From Hydrogenophaga taeniospiralis (GTDB lineage: Bacteria > Pseudomonadota > Gammaproteobacteria > Burkholderiales > Burkholderiaceae_C): DNA of 64,000 nucleotides. The position numbers and the translations under genes were made by a program. This document shows, piece after piece, positions 12,934-24,200 of the stretch. The stretch spans positions 3,324,501 through 3,388,500 of the forward strand of contig NZ_JAHBAG010000001.1 in NCBI RefSeq assembly GCF_020510445.1, given 5' to 3'. How positions within the stretch are numbered: the stretch's first letter is position 1; every line of letters begins with the position of its first letter. The notes beneath the pieces were generated by a model. The model did no database searches. It was not told where the DNA came from and was given only the letters and a program-made list of their open reading frames with translations.

Positions 12934-14063
12934 ATCCCGCAACGCTGCACACCCCATCCCCCCGCAGACGCTGGCTCTGGCTGGCCATCGCCCTGGCGGC
13001 CCTGTTGCTGCTGGTCCTTGCCGTGTTCCTGCGCCAGCCCGCGCAATCGGCCGAGGCAACCCTGCCGGCCGACGAGGTCGGACCCAAGCCGTCCATGACG
13101 GTCACGGTGGCCCGGCCCTCCAGCGAGAGCCTGGCCCTGACCCTGCAGGCCAACGGCAACATCAGCGCCTGGCAAGAGGCCAGCGTGGGTGCCGAGGTCA
13201 ACGGCTTGCGGCTGTCGTTGGTGAACGTCAACGTCGGCGACGTGGTGCGCAAGGGCCAGGTGCTGGCGGTGTTTGCCAACGAGACCACCCACGCCGAGAG
13301 CCTGCAGAGCCGGGCCAGCCTGATGCAGGCCGAGGCCAGCTATGAAAACGCCAAGGCCGATGCCGAGCGGGCGCGTTCGATCCAGGACACCGGCGCCTTG
13401 TCGGCCTCGCAGATCGCGCAGTACCTGACCCAGGAAAAGGTGGCCCATGCCCAGTGGGAAGCGGCCAAGGCCGCCCTGGGTGCGACCCAGGTGCGCCTGG
13501 GCAATACGCGGGTGCTGGCGCCGGACGACGGCATCATTTCCGCGCGCGGCGCCACCGTGGGCGCGGTGGTGGGCGCCGGGCAGGAGCTGTTTCGCCTGGT
13601 GCGCCAGGGGCGCATGGAGTGGCGTGGCGAGGTCACGCCCAGCGAGGTGGGCCGCATCCAGGTGGGGCAGAAAGTCCGGGTGACTGCCGCCACCGGGGTG
13701 GAGATCGCCGGCACGGTGCGCGCCATCGCCCCCACGGCCGACCCGCAGACCCGCAACATCCTGGTGTTCGTGGACCTGCCCCGGCACGGCGACCTCAAGG
13801 CTGGCACCTTCGCCAAGGGCAGCTTCGCGCTGGGCGAGAGCGCCGCGCTCACCGTGCCCACGCAGTCCATCGTGGTGCGCGACGGCACCACCTTCGTGTT
13901 CGTGATCGACGCGCAGAACAAGGCGGGTCAGCGCAAGGTGACGACCGGACGGCGGATCGGCGAGCGCGTGGAGGTGCTCACCGGGCTCAAGGCCGACGAG
14001 ACCGTGGCGGTGCAGGGCGCGGGTTTCCTGAACGAAGCCGATTTGGTCAAAGTCGTCCAGTGA
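12930..14063 (+). CDS. RND efflux periplasmic adaptor subunit
   Basis: Membrane fusion protein of 377 residues linking the inner-membrane pump to the outer-membrane channel. It has an N-terminal membrane anchor (about 14-35), a barrel-sandwich lipoyl-like half (VNVNVGDVVRKGQVLAVF), an alpha-hairpin (about 110-190), the second lipoyl half (TRVLAPDDGIISARGATVGA) and a beta-barrel with membrane-proximal domain (ending GFLNEADLVKVVQ). Four-bp overlap with the channel gene and 10 bp to the pump gene. Confidence 0.93.
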   Translation: MNPATLHTPSPRRRWLWLAIALAALLLLVLAVFLRQPAQSAEATLPADEVGPKPSMTVTVARPSSESLALTLQANGNISAWQEASVGAEVNGLRLSLVNVNVGDVVRKGQVLAVFANETTHAESLQSRASLMQAEASYENAKADAERARSIQDTGALSASQIAQYLTQEKVAHAQWEAAKAALGATQVRLGNTRVLAPDDGIISARGATVGAVVGAGQELFRLVRQGRMEWRGEVTPSEVGRIQVGQKVRVTAATGVEIAGTVRAIAPTADPQTRNILVFVDLPRHGDLKAGTFAKGSFALGESAALTVPTQSIVVRDGTTFVFVIDAQNKAGQRKVTTGRRIGERVEVLTGLKADETVAVQGAGFLNEADLVKVVQ

Positions 14064-14073
14064 AGGTCCGGTC

Positions 14074-17000
14074 ATGAACGTTTCCGCCTGGTCCATCAGA
14101 AATCCGATTCCCGCGGCGATGCTGTTCGTCATGCTCACGCTCGCCGGGCTGTTCTCGTTCCAGTCGATGAAGGTGCAGAACTTCCCCGATCTGGACGTGC
14201 CCAACATCACCATCGTGGCCAGCCTGCCCGGTGCCGCGCCAACGCAGCTCGAAAACGACGTGGCGCGCAAGATCGAAAACAGCCTGGCCGCGCTGCAGGG
14301 GCTCAAGCACATCTACACCAAGGTGCAGGACGGCACGGTCTCCATCACGGCCGAATTCCGCATCGAAAAGAGCACCCAGGAGGCGCTGGACGACGTGCGC
14401 TCGGCCGTGGCCAAGATCCGGGGCGACCTGCCCACCGATCTGCGCGAACCCATCATCAACAAGCTCGAACTCGCCAGCGGCGCGGTGCTGGCCTACACCG
14501 TCAGCTCCGACAAGATGGACGACGAGGCCATCTCCTGGTTCGTGGAAAACGACATTGCCAAGCTGCTGCTGTCGGTGCGTGGCGTGGGGGCGATCAACCG
14601 CGTGGGCGGCGTCAACCGCGAGGTGCAGATCCTGCTCGACCCGCTCAAACTGCAGGCGCTGGGCGCCACGGCGGCCGACATCTCGCGCCAGCTCGCCAAG
14701 GTGCAGATCGAGAGTGCCGGTGGCCGTGCCGACGTGGGGGGCAGCCAGCAGCCGCTGCGCACGCTCTCCATGCTGACCTCGGCCGAAGAGCTGTCGCGGC
14801 TGGAGCTCTCGCTCCCGGACGGGCGCAGCATCCGCCTGGACCAGATCGCCGAGGTGAAGGACACCGTGGCCGAACCCACGGCCGCGGCCTTCCTCGACGG
14901 CAAGCCGGTGGTGGGTTTCGAGGTGGCGCGCAGCCGTGGCGCCAGCGAGGTCGAGGTGGGCCACGGCGTGCGCGCCAAGCTCAAGGAGCTGCAGGCCAGC
15001 CGCCCCGACCTGAAGATCACCGAGTCGTTCGACTTCGTGACCCCGGTGGAAGAGGAATTCAACGGCTCCATGCTGCTGCTGTACGAGGGTGCCATCCTCG
15101 CGGTGCTGGTGGTCTGGCTGTTCCTGCGCGACTTCCGAGCCACCGTGGTCTCGGCCGTGGCGCTGCCGCTGTCGGCCATTCCCGCCTTCATCGGCATGCA
15201 CTACATGGGCTTCACCATCAACGTGGTGACGCTGCTGGCCATGTCGCTGGTGATCGGCATCCTGGTGGACGACGCCATCGTCGAGGTGGAGAACATCGTG
15301 CGCCACATGCGCATGGGCAAGTCGCCCTACCAGGCGGCCATGGAGGCGGCCGACGAAATCGGCCTGGCCGTGATCGCCACCACCTTCACCCTGATCGCGG
15401 TGTTCCTGCCCACCGCTTTCATGTCGGGCATTCCGGGCAAGTTCTTCAAGCAGTTCGGCTGGACCGCCTCGTTCGCGGTGTTTGCCTCGCTGGTGGTGGC
15501 GCGTGCGCTCACGCCCATGATGGCGGCCTACCTGCTCAAGCCGGTGGTGCTGGCCAAGGACCGGCCCGCCTGGGCGCGCCGCAACCGCGTGCTGGGCGCC
15601 ATCTGGGGCTGGATGACCAACCAGAGCGAGCCGGCCTGGCTGCACACCTACGGCACCTGGGCGGCCTGGTGCATCCGCCACCGCTGGATCACCATGGCGG
15701 CCGCCGGCGCGTTCTTCGTGGGTTCGCTGATGCTGATCCCGCTGCTGCCACAGGGCTTCATCCCCGCCGACGACAACTCGCAGACGCAGGTCTACCTGGA
15801 GCTGCCGCCGGGCGCCACGCTCAAGCAGACCGTGGCCACGGCCGAGCGCGCGCGCCAGTTGGTGAGCGCGGTGTCCCACGTCAAGTCGGTCTACACCACC
15901 ATCGGCTCGGGCTCGGCGGGCAGCGATCCGTTCGCGCCGCAAGGCGCGCAGGAGTCGCGCAAGGCGGCGCTCACGATCCAGCTCGATCCGCGCGGCACAC
16001 GCCCGCGCAAGCAGGTGATCGAAAACCAGATCCGGGCGGCCATGTCCAACCTGCCGGGCGTGCGCAGCAAGGTGGGGCTGGGTGGTTCGGGTGAAAAATA
16101 CATCCTCACCCTGACCGGCAACGACGCCAGCGCGCTGGGCACGGCGGCCATGGCGATCGAGCGCGACTTGCGCACCATCCCGGGCGTGGGCAGCATCCAG
16201 TCCACCGCGGCGCTGGTGCGCACCGAAATCAGCGTCGCGCCCGATCTGGCCCGCGCCGCCGAGATGGGCGTGACCAGCAGCGCCATCGCCGAGACCCTGC
16301 GCATCGCCACCGTGGGCGACTACGACAGCGCCTTGCCCAAGATGAACCTGCCGCAGCGCCAGGTGCCCATCGTGGTCAAGCTCGACGCCGCCGCGCGCGA
16401 GAACCTGGAGGTGCTGGGGCGTCTGGCGGTGCCGGGCAGCCGCGGGCCGGTGATGCTGGGGCAGGTGGCCACGCTGTCGTTTGGCGGGGGCCCGGCGGTG
16501 ATCGATCGCTACGACCGCTCGCGCAACATCAATTTCGAGGTCGAGCTGGCCGGCATTGCGCTGGGCGACATGAAGACCGCGGTGAACAAGCTGCCCAGCA
16601 TCAACAACCTGCCCGCGGGCGTGTCGGTGCTGGAGATCGGCGACGCCGAGGTGCAGGGTGAGCTGTTCGCCAGCTTCGGCCTGGCGATGTTGACCGGCGT
16701 GCTGTGCATCTACATCGTGTTGGTGCTGTTGTTCAAAGCCTTCCTGCACCCGGTCACCATCCTGGCGGCGCTGCCGCTGTCGCTGGGTGGCGCTTTCGTG
16801 GCGCTGCTGCTGACCAACAAGGCGTTTTCCATGCCTTCGCTGATCGGTCTGATCATGCTGATGGGGGTGGCCACGAAAAACTCCATCCTGCTGGTGGAGT
16901 ACGCGATCGAGGCGCGGCGCGAGCACGGCATGGACCGGGTGCACGCCATCCTGGACGCCTGCCACAAACGCGCCCGCCCGATCGTCATGACCACCATCGC

Positions 17001-17241
17001 CATGGGCGCGGGCATGCTGCCGATCGCGGTGGGTTGGGGCGCGGCCGACGCCAGTTTCCGCTCGCCGATGGCGGTGGCCGTGATCGGCGGCCTGATCACC
17101 TCGACCTTCCTGAGCCTGCTGGTGATTCCGGCGGTGTTCACCATGGTGGACGACGTGGCCAACTTCTTTGGGCGGCTGTTCTTCGGTCGTAGACCGGCGC
17201 ACGTGGAGGTGCCGCCAAGGGTGGAGCCTGCGAGTGCCTGA
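14074..17241 (+). CDS. RND efflux pump, inner-membrane transporter
   Basis: Proton-driven RND transporter of 1055 residues with 12 transmembrane segments and two large periplasmic loops. The N-terminus (MNVSAWSIRNPIPAAMLF) and FPDLDVPNITI are typical. TM4 carries the proton-relay acidic pair in GILVDDAIVEVENI. The second half repeats the fold, with MLMGVATKNSILLVEYAIEA near the end. Sequence character fits the hydrophobe/amphiphile (HAE-1) branch rather than heavy-metal pumps, but the substrate cannot be read from the sequence. Last gene of the channel-adaptor-pump operon; it ends facing glnD, with the paired hairpin elements in between. Confidence 0.93.
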   Translation: MNVSAWSIRNPIPAAMLFVMLTLAGLFSFQSMKVQNFPDLDVPNITIVASLPGAAPTQLENDVARKIENSLAALQGLKHIYTKVQDGTVSITAEFRIEKSTQEALDDVRSAVAKIRGDLPTDLREPIINKLELASGAVLAYTVSSDKMDDEAISWFVENDIAKLLLSVRGVGAINRVGGVNREVQILLDPLKLQALGATAADISRQLAKVQIESAGGRADVGGSQQPLRTLSMLTSAEELSRLELSLPDGRSIRLDQIAEVKDTVAEPTAAAFLDGKPVVGFEVARSRGASEVEVGHGVRAKLKELQASRPDLKITESFDFVTPVEEEFNGSMLLLYEGAILAVLVVWLFLRDFRATVVSAVALPLSAIPAFIGMHYMGFTINVVTLLAMSLVIGILVDDAIVEVENIVRHMRMGKSPYQAAMEAADEIGLAVIATTFTLIAVFLPTAFMSGIPGKFFKQFGWTASFAVFASLVVARALTPMMAAYLLKPVVLAKDRPAWARRNRVLGAIWGWMTNQSEPAWLHTYGTWAAWCIRHRWITMAAAGAFFVGSLMLIPLLPQGFIPADDNSQTQVYLELPPGATLKQTVATAERARQLVSAVSHVKSVYTTIGSGSAGSDPFAPQGAQESRKAALTIQLDPRGTRPRKQVIENQIRAAMSNLPGVRSKVGLGGSGEKYILTLTGNDASALGTAAMAIERDLRTIPGVGSIQSTAALVRTEISVAPDLARAAEMGVTSSAIAETLRIATVGDYDSALPKMNLPQRQVPIVVKLDAAARENLEVLGRLAVPGSRGPVMLGQVATLSFGGGPAVIDRYDRSRNINFEVELAGIALGDMKTAVNKLPSINNLPAGVSVLEIGDAEVQGELFASFGLAMLTGVLCIYIVLVLLFKAFLHPVTILAALPLSLGGAFVALLLTNKAFSMPSLIGLIMLMGVATKNSILLVEYAIEARREHGMDRVHAILDACHKRARPIVMTTIAMGAGMLPIAVGWGAADASFRSPMAVAVIGGLITSTFLSLLVIPAVFTMVDDVANFFGRLFFGRRPAHVEVPPRVEPASA

Positions 17242-17263
17242 TACCTTGCTGGGCTGCTGGTTG

Positions 17264-17373
17264 GCGGGATCAGGAAGACTGCAGGCTCAGCTCCGCTCAT
17301 GTCCCCCGGAACGGCTGCGCCGTTCCTCCTCCTTTACTTCGCTGCGCTGAACCTGCAGCCTTCCTGATCCTGC
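17264..17373 (+). repeat. Structured inverted-repeat element 1
   Basis: A 110-bp element with 27-nt outer arms (17264-17290 and 17347-17373) that pair at 24 of 27 positions. Inside lie two conserved segments, GCTCATGTCCCCCG and TCCTCCTTTACTTCGCTGCG, separated by a perfect 8-bp hairpin with a 3-nt loop (17308-17326). The same conserved segments recur in inverted orientation in element 2. It sits between the convergent ends of the RND pump gene and glnD. Confidence 0.8.
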
Positions 17374-17412
17374 GGGCTTGGTGGGTCCGCCGTGCGCCAA
17401 TCACCTTGCCAA

Positions 17413-17514
17413 GCCGATGAGGCTGGGTGGGCGACGCAGCGAAGTAAAGGAGGAGACGCGGGCGAAGCCTGCGTCGGGGGACATGAGCGGAGTCGACCGC
17501 CCAGCCTCATCGGC
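17413..17514 (-). repeat. Structured inverted-repeat element 2
   Basis: Inverted relative of element 1. It shares CGCAGCGAAGTAAAGGAGGA and CGGGGGACATGAGCGGAG (reverse complement of the element 1 core). Its outer arms (17413-17427 and 17500-17514) pair perfectly over 15 nt but have a sequence unrelated to the arms of element 1. The inner hairpin (17455-17475) also differs in sequence yet still pairs. Conserved pairing with changed sequence suggests that a folded DNA or RNA structure matters. Confidence 0.8.
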
Positions 17515-17535
17515 TCGCCCAGGTGTTGCCGGGCT

Positions 17536-20232
17536 TCACCCCTCCAAAGTCTCCAGCAACTCCGTCTCGATCTCGATCTGGCGCTTGTTCACCTGCAGCT
17601 GCGGGCCGCTGATGAGGAAGGTGTCTTCCACGCGCTCGCCCAGCGTGGTGATCTTGGCCAGTTGCACGCTGATGCCGTTTTTCGCCAGCACGCGCGAGAT
17701 GCAGTAGAGCAGGCCGGCGCGGTCGCTGGCCGACACGCTGAGCAGCCAGCGCTGGGCCTTTTCGTCGGGCCGCAGGTCCACCCGCGGCGTCACCGGGAAG
17801 CTCTTGACCCGGCGCGACAGCCGGCCCTTGTTCGGCGTGGGCAGCGGGCCGCGCTGGTCGATGGTCTGGGCCAGGTTGTTTTCCACCATGGCCGTGAGTT
17901 CTCGGTAGTGATCCGACAAGGTGGGCGCCACCACCTGGAAGGTGTCGAGCGCATGGCCGTTGTGGGTGGTGTGGATGCGCGCGTCCAGGATGCTGAAGCC
18001 CGAGGCGTCGAAATAGCCGCAGATGCGGGCAAACAGGTCGCTCTGGTCGGGCGCGTACACCAGCACCTGCAGACCTTCCCCTTCGGGCGACAGCCGGGCG
18101 CGCACGATGCAGTTTTCCGTGGCGGCGGCGGTCTCGGTTCCCGGGGCCTCGGCCGGGCGCTGCGCCGCGGCGCGCGCGTGTTGTGTGGCCAGTTGCGACG
18201 GCGTCTGGGCCGCGTTGAGCGCGAGCTGGCGCGTCAGCACCCGGGTGTGCCAGGCGATTTCGTCGGCCTGGTGGCGCATGAAATAGCTCACGTCCAGCGT
18301 GTCCCACAGCGCCTTGTGCGCCAGGTGGGGCAGGGCGTGCAGCGCCAGCATGGACAGGGCCTCGCGCTTGCGCGCCTCGATCACGGCGCCGGGGTCGGGC
18401 GCGCGGCCACCGAGCGCGCGCAGGGTGTAGCGGTACAGGTCTTCCAGCAGCTTGCCCTTCCAGGCGTTCCACACCTTGGGGCTGGTGCCGCGGATGTCGG
18501 CCACGGTCAGCAGATAGAGCGCGGTCAGGTAGCGCTCGTTGCCCACCCGCTGGGCGAAGGCGTTGATGACGTCGGGGTCGCTCAGGTCTTCCTTCTGCGC
18601 CATGCGGCTCATGGTCAGGTGCTCGGCCACCAGGAACTCGATCAGCTTCGCGTCTTCGCGGTCCAGCCGGTGCTGGCGGCAGAAGGTGCGCACGTCGCGC
18701 GAGCCGAGTTCGGAGTGGTCGCCGCCGCGGCCCTTGGCGATGTCGTGGAACAGGGCCGCGATGTAGAAGATCCAGGGCTTGTCCCAGCCGGCGGCCAGTT
18801 GCGAGCAGAACGGGTACTCGTGCGAGTGCTCGGCGATGAAGAAGCGGCGCACATTGCGCAGCACCATCAGGATGTGCTGGTCCACGGTGTAGACGTGGAA
18901 CAGGTCGTGCTGCATCTGGCCCACGATGTTGCGGAACACCCAGAGGTAGCGCCCCAGCACCGAGGTCTGGTTCATCAGCCGCATGGCGTGGGTGATGCCT
19001 TCGGGCTCCTGCAGGATGCGCAGGAACAGCGCCCGGTTGACCGGGTCGGCGCGAAACTGCGCGTTCATGACCGGGCGGGCGTTGTAGAGCGCGCGCAGCG
19101 TGCGCGCCGACAGGCCCTTGATGCCGACCGTGGTCTGGTAGATGTGGAAGGTCTCCAGGATCGCGTGCGGCTGCTGCACGTACAGGTTGTCGCTGGCGAC
19201 CTCCAGCATGCCGGCCTTGTCGAAGAAGCGCTCGTTGATCGGACGCAGGCGGTCCACGCCGATGTCGTCGCTGTTGAGGCGCTCCTCGATGTTGAGCAGC
19301 AGAATCTGGTTGAGCTGGGTCACCGCCTTGGCGGCCCAGTAATAGCGCTTCATCAGCTCTTCGCTGGCACGCCGCGCGCCACGCACGGCGGGCGCCTGGG
19401 CCTTGTAGCCGAACGACTCGGCCACCACGTTCTGCAGGTCGAACACCAGGCGGTCCTCGCGCCGGTTCGACAACAGGTGCAAGCGCGCGCGGATCAGGCT
19501 CAGCAAGGCCTCGTTCGACTTGATCTGGCGCGCTTCGAGCGGCGTGGCCAGGCCCCGGCGCGCGAGCTCGTCCCAGCTGCGGCCCAGACCGGCGGCCTTG
19601 GCCACCCAGAGCACGATCTGCAGGTCGCGCAGGCCACCGGGCGACTCCTTGCAGTTGGGCTCCAGGGAATAGGGCGTGTTCTCGAACTTGTTGTGGCGCT
19701 GGCGCATCTCCAGCGTCTTGGCCACGAAGAAGGCCTTGGGGTCCATGGCCTCGTTGAGCTGGTTGACCAGCGCCGCGAACTGGGCCTTGCCGCCGCGGAT
19801 CAACCGGCATTCCAGCAGCGAGGTCTGCACCGTCACGTCTTTCGACGCCTCGGCCACGCAATCGGCCGTGGTGCGCACACTGGAGCCGATCTCCAGACCC
19901 ACGTCCCAGCAGGCGCCGATGAAGGTCTCCAGCCGGGTCTTGAGAGCGCTGTCCTCATCGGGCTGGGCGCCGTCGGGCAGCAGCACCAGCACGTCCACGT
20001 CGGACGACGGAAACAGTTCGCCACGGCCGTAGCCACCCACGGCGATGAGCGAAAAACCCGGGCCAAAGCCGGCGCGCGCCCAGAGTTCCCGCAGGGTCTG
20101 GTCGGTCAGGCGCGAGAGCTTTTGCAGCGCGCTGCGCACGCCACGGGTGGACGACCCCTGCACGCCCAGCTGGGCCAGCAGAGCGGCTTTGTCGCGGCGG
20201 TACTGCAGCCGCAGTTCACTGAGATCGCCCAT
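17536..20232 (-). CDS. glnD: [Protein-PII] uridylyltransferase/uridylyl-removing enzyme
   Basis: Nitrogen sensor that uridylylates PII proteins when glutamine is low and deuridylylates them when it is high. 898 residues: nucleotidyltransferase domain with [18 protein letters not shown] (about 66-82), HD hydrolase domain with [19 protein letters not shown], and two C-terminal ACT glutamine-sensing domains ([20 protein letters not shown] and [20 protein letters not shown]). The ATG at 20232 is preferred. An in-frame TTG at 20271 would overlap map by 11 bp, but it has no ribosome binding site and adds 13 atypical residues. It follows map by 28 bp, the order also seen in E. coli. Confidence 0.96.
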   Translation of the reverse strand: MGDLSELRLQYRRDKAALLAQLGVQGSSTRGVRSALQKLSRLTDQTLRELWARAGFGPGFSLIAVGGYGRGELFPSSDVDVLVLLPDGAQPDEDSALKTRLETFIGACWDVGLEIGSSVRTTADCVAEASKDVTVQTSLLECRLIRGGKAQFAALVNQLNEAMDPKAFFVAKTLEMRQRHNKFENTPYSLEPNCKESPGGLRDLQIVLWVAKAAGLGRSWDELARRGLATPLEARQIKSNEALLSLIRARLHLLSNRREDRLVFDLQNVVAESFGYKAQAPAVRGARRASEELMKRYYWAAKAVTQLNQILLLNIEERLNSDDIGVDRLRPINERFFDKAGMLEVASDNLYVQQPHAILETFHIYQTTVGIKGLSARTLRALYNARPVMNAQFRADPVNRALFLRILQEPEGITHAMRLMNQTSVLGRYLWVFRNIVGQMQHDLFHVYTVDQHILMVLRNVRRFFIAEHSHEYPFCSQLAAGWDKPWIFYIAALFHDIAKGRGGDHSELGSRDVRTFCRQHRLDREDAKLIEFLVAEHLTMSRMAQKEDLSDPDVINAFAQRVGNERYLTALYLLTVADIRGTSPKVWNAWKGKLLEDLYRYTLRALGGRAPDPGAVIEARKREALSMLALHALPHLAHKALWDTLDVSYFMRHQADEIAWHTRVLTRQLALNAAQTPSQLATQHARAAAQRPAEAPGTETAAATENCIVRARLSPEGEGLQVLVYAPDQSDLFARICGYFDASGFSILDARIHTTHNGHALDTFQVVAPTLSDHYRELTAMVENNLAQTIDQRGPLPTPNKGRLSRRVKSFPVTPRVDLRPDEKAQRWLLSVSASDRAGLLYCISRVLAKNGISVQLAKITTLGERVEDTFLISGPQLQVNKRQIEIETELLETLEG

Positions 20233-20260
20233 GGCGGTGGCGTGTTGGCCCTTCACGGGC

Positions 20261-21091
20261 TTACGCGGCAAGGCCGTTGGCCGGGGTCACGAAGGCCGGC
20301 GCTGCGGGACTGCCCGCCGACAGCGTGAGCACTTCGTAGCCGGTTTCGGTGACCAGGATGGTGTGTTCCCACTGGGCCGACAGCGAACGGTCCTTGGTGA
20401 CGATGGTCCAGCCGTCGCCCATTTCCTTGATGTCGCGCTTGCCCGCATTGATCATGGGTTCGATGGTGAAGGTCATGCCGGGTTTGAGCTCTTCGAGCGT
20501 GCCCGGGCGGCCGTAGTGCAGCACCTGCGGTTCCTCGTGGAAGCGCCGCCCGATGCCGTGGCCGCAGAACTCGCGCACCACCGAATACCCATTGCCTTCG
20601 GCAAAGACCTGGATCGCGTGGCCGATGTCGCCCAGGTGCAGGCCGGGTCTGACCATGACGATGCCCTTCCACATGGCCTCGTAGGTCACGCGGCACAGGC
20701 GCCGGGCCTGGATGCTGCAGGCGGCCTCGCCGCCGATCATGTACATGCGGCTGTTGTCGCCGTACCAGCCTTCGGGCGTGATCACGGTCACGTCCACGTT
20801 CAGGATGTCGCCCTTCTTGAGCGGCTTCTCGTTGGGGATGCCATGGCACACCACGTGGTTGATCGAGGTGCAGAGATGGCCGGGGTAGGGTGGGTAGCCG
20901 CTGGGCTGGTAGCCGATGGTGGCGGAGACCGTGCCCTGCTGTTTCATGTACTCGGCCGCCAGTCGGTCGATCTCCAGCGTGGTCACCCCCGGCTGGATCA
21001 GCGGCGTGAGGTGGTCCAGCACTTCGGAGGCCAGCTTGCAGGCCACACGCATGCCCGCAATGCCGGCTTCGTCTTTGTAGGTGATGCTCAT
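20261..21091 (-). CDS. map: Methionine aminopeptidase, type I
   Basis: Removes the initiator methionine from nascent proteins; dinuclear-metal enzyme of 276 residues. Metal ligands can be assigned: Asp100 (LNVDVTVI), Asp112 (YGDNSRMY), His178 ([14 protein letters not shown]), Glu211 (FTIEPMI) and Glu242 (AQWEHTI), plus substrate-contacting His79 (SINHVVCHG). Transcribed toward glnD, which follows after 28 bp, and divergent from purL. Confidence 0.97.
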   Translation of the reverse strand: MSITYKDEAGIAGMRVACKLASEVLDHLTPLIQPGVTTLEIDRLAAEYMKQQGTVSATIGYQPSGYPPYPGHLCTSINHVVCHGIPNEKPLKKGDILNVDVTVITPEGWYGDNSRMYMIGGEAACSIQARRLCRVTYEAMWKGIVMVRPGLHLGDIGHAIQVFAEGNGYSVVREFCGHGIGRRFHEEPQVLHYGRPGTLEELKPGMTFTIEPMINAGKRDIKEMGDGWTIVTKDRSLSAQWEHTILVTETGYEVLTLSAGSPAAPAFVTPANGLAA

Positions 21092-21158
21092 GGGAGGCGA
21101 TTATCCTGCGGACCGCAACGCCTTGAAACGACAGGGGAATCGGGCGCGGAGCCCCGGG

Positions 21159-21164
21159 TAAAAT
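21159..21164 (+). promoter_or_regulatory. Possible -10 element of the purL promoter
   Basis: TAAAAT, 62 bp before the purL GTG, lies inside a small palindrome CCCGGGTAAAATGCCGGG. No good -35 hexamer is found at the right distance, so this is only a candidate based on the -10 and its position in the map-purL divergent region. Confidence 0.3.
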
Positions 21165-21225
21165 GCCGGGTTTCCACCCATCCCCCCGGGCCACCCCGCG
21201 CCCGCCAGCCCCAAGGCCACCCACC

Positions 21226-24200
21226 GTGACCCTGCACCTGCGCTTCTTCGATGGCGGCAACGCCGTCAGCGACTTCAAAGTCCAGCAAATCCTGCCCCGT
21301 CTCGTGGGCATTTCCGACAAGATCACCGGCCTCTCGGCCCGCTTCGTGCACCTGGCGTCGTTCGACGCCGCGCCCGACGCGGCCACGCTGGACCGCGTGG
21401 GCCAGCTCATGGCCTATGGCGAGCCGGCCACCGAAGCCCACCTGGCGCTGGAAAAAGCCGGCGCCCCGGCGCTGCTGGTGATGCCGCGCCTGGGCACGGT
21501 GTCGCCCTGGGCCTCCAAGGCCACCGACATCGCCCACAACTGCGGTCTGGCGCTGCACCGCGTGGAGCGGCTGGTGGAATACCGCATTGGCCTCAAGAGC
21601 GGCCTGCTCGGCAAGGCCAGCCTGAGCGCGGACCAACTGCGCGCCGTGGCCGACGTGCTGCACGACCGCATGACCGAGGCCGTGACCACCGAACGCAGCC
21701 AGGCCGAGGCCCTGTTCACCGAGCTGCACCCCGCGCCCATGGAGCACGTGGACGTGCTGGCCGGTGGCCGCGCGGCGCTGGAAAAAGCCAACCTCGCATG
21801 GGGCCTGGCCCTGGCCGATGACGAGATCGACTACCTGGTGGCTGCGTTCAACGGCCTGAAACGCAACCCGACCGACGTCGAACTGATGATGTTCGCGCAG
21901 GCCAACAGCGAACACTGCCGCCACAAGATCTTCAACGCGCAGTTCACCATCGACGGCGTGGCGCAGGACAAGAGCCTGTTCGGCATGATCCGCCACACCC
22001 ACCAGACGGCGCCGCAACACACCATCGTCGCCTACTCCGACAACGCTTCCATCATGGAAGGCAGCGAGGTCGAGCGTTTCGTGGCGCGCGCCGGGCAGGG
22101 CGCCTCGCCCGCCTACGCCAGCCAGGCCGCGACCAACCACGTCCTGATGAAGGTGGAAACCCACAACCACCCGACCGCGATTTCCCCGTTCCCCGGTGCC
22201 GCCACCGGCGCGGGCGGCGAGATCCGCGACGAAGGCGCCACCGGTCGCGGCTCCAAGCCCAAGGCCGGCCTGACCGGCTTCACCGTCTCCAAACTCTGGG
22301 GCGGCCTGAGCGACCAGCCGGGCGGCAAGCCCGAGCACATCGCCAGCCCGCTGCAGATCATGACCGAGGGCCCGCTGGGCGGCGCCGCGTTCAACAACGA
22401 ATTCGGCCGGCCCAACCTGCTGGGCTATTTCCGCGAATACGAGCAGGACGTGGCGGGCGTGACCCGCGGCTACCACAAGCCCATCATGATCGCGGGCGGC
22501 CTGGGCGTGATCGACTCGAAGCTCACGAAGAAGATCGACTTCCCGGCCGGCACGCTGCTGATCCAGCTCGGCGGCCCGGGCATGAAGATCGGCATGGGCG
22601 GCGGCGCCGCCAGCTCCATGGCCAGCGGCACCAACGCCGCCTCGCTGGACTTTGACTCTGTGCAGCGTGGCAATCCCGAGATCGAGCGCCGCGCGCAGGA
22701 AGTCATCAACCACTGCTGGGCACAGGGCGAGCAGAACCCGGTGCTGTTCATCCACGACGTGGGCGCGGGCGGCCTGTCCAACGCTTTTCCCGAGCTGGTG
22801 AACGACGCCGGCCGGGGCGCGCGCTTCGACCTGCGCGCCGTGCCGCTGGAAGAGAGCGGCCTGGCGCCGAAAGAAATCTGGTGCAACGAAAGCCAGGAGC
22901 GCTACGTGTTGGCCATCGCGCCCGAGTCGCTGGCGCAGTTCAAGGCCTTCTGCGAGCGCGAGCGCTGCCCTTTCTCGGTGGTCGGCGTGGCCACCGAAGA
23001 GCGTCACCTGTCGCTGGTCGATGAAGGCCATGAAAGCCCAGTCGACATGCCCATGGACGTGCTGCTCGGCAAGCCGCCCAAGATGCACCGCGACGTGACC
23101 ACCGTCGAACGCACCGGCCAGCCCATGGACCTGACCGGTGTGGACCTGCAGCAGGCCGTGATCGACGTGCTGAGCCACCCGACCGTGGCCTCCAAACGTT
23201 TCCTCATCACCATCGGCGACCGCACCGTGGGCGGCCTGTCGCACCGCGACCAGATGGTCGGCCCCTGGCAGGTGCCGGTGGCCGACTGCGCCGTGACCCT
23301 GGCCGATTTCGCCGGGTTTGCGGGCGAAGCCATGAGCATGGGCGAGCGCACGCCGCTGGCCGGCATCAATGCCGCGGCTTCGGGCCGCATGGCCGTGGCC
23401 GAGGCCATCACCAACCTGCTGGCCGCACCGATCGAGCTGCCGCGCGTGAAGCTGTCCGCCAACTGGATGGCCGCTTGCGGCGAGCCGGGCGAAGACGCCG
23501 CGCTGTACGAGACCGTGAAGGCCGTGGGCATGGAGCTGTGCCCGGCGCTGGGCATTTCCATCCCCGTGGGCAAGGACAGCCTGTCCATGCGCACGCAGTG
23601 GAGCGACGGCGCGGACAAGAAAAAAGTCACCTCGCCGGTGAGCCTGATCGTCACCGGCTTCGCCACGCTGGCCGACGTGCGCGGCACGCTCACGCCACAG
23701 TTGAACAACCAGATCGAAGACACCACCCTGGTGCTGATCGACCTCGGCAAGGGTCAGAACCGCATGGGCGGCAGCGTGCTGGGCCAGGTGCTGGGCCAGT
23801 TCGGTGACACGGTGCCCGATCTGGACGGTGCGCAAGACCTGGTCAACCTGGTCAACGCCATCAACGCCCTGCGTACCCAGGGCCGCATCCTCGCCTACCA
23901 CGACCGCAGCGACGGCGGCCTGCTCGCGACCGTGGCCGAAATGGCCTTTGCCGGCCACGTGGGCGTGGCGCTGAACGTGGACATGCTGGTGCTGGAGGGC
24001 GACGGCATCAGTGACAGCCGCATGGACAGCGGCGACGCCAAGAACTGGGCCACCCAGGTGGCCGCGCGCCGCCAGGAGCTCACGCTCAGGGCCCTGTTCA
24101 GCGAAGAGCTGGGCGTGGTGCTGCAGGTGGCCACCGAGCACCGCAACGAAGTGATGCAGACCCTGCGCGAGCACGGCCTTTCCAAACACAGCCACTTCAT

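Noticed and set aside
20233..20271. TTG start of glnD overlapping map
   Set aside because: No ribosome binding site and no family-like residues; the ATG at 20232 fits better.
21088..24195. Open frame of over 1000 codons antisense to purL, and a similar one (14047-17202) antisense to the RND pump
   Set aside because: Rich in His, Arg, Gly and Ala with no recognisable domain; typical third-codon-position shadow in high-GC DNA opposite well-identified genes.
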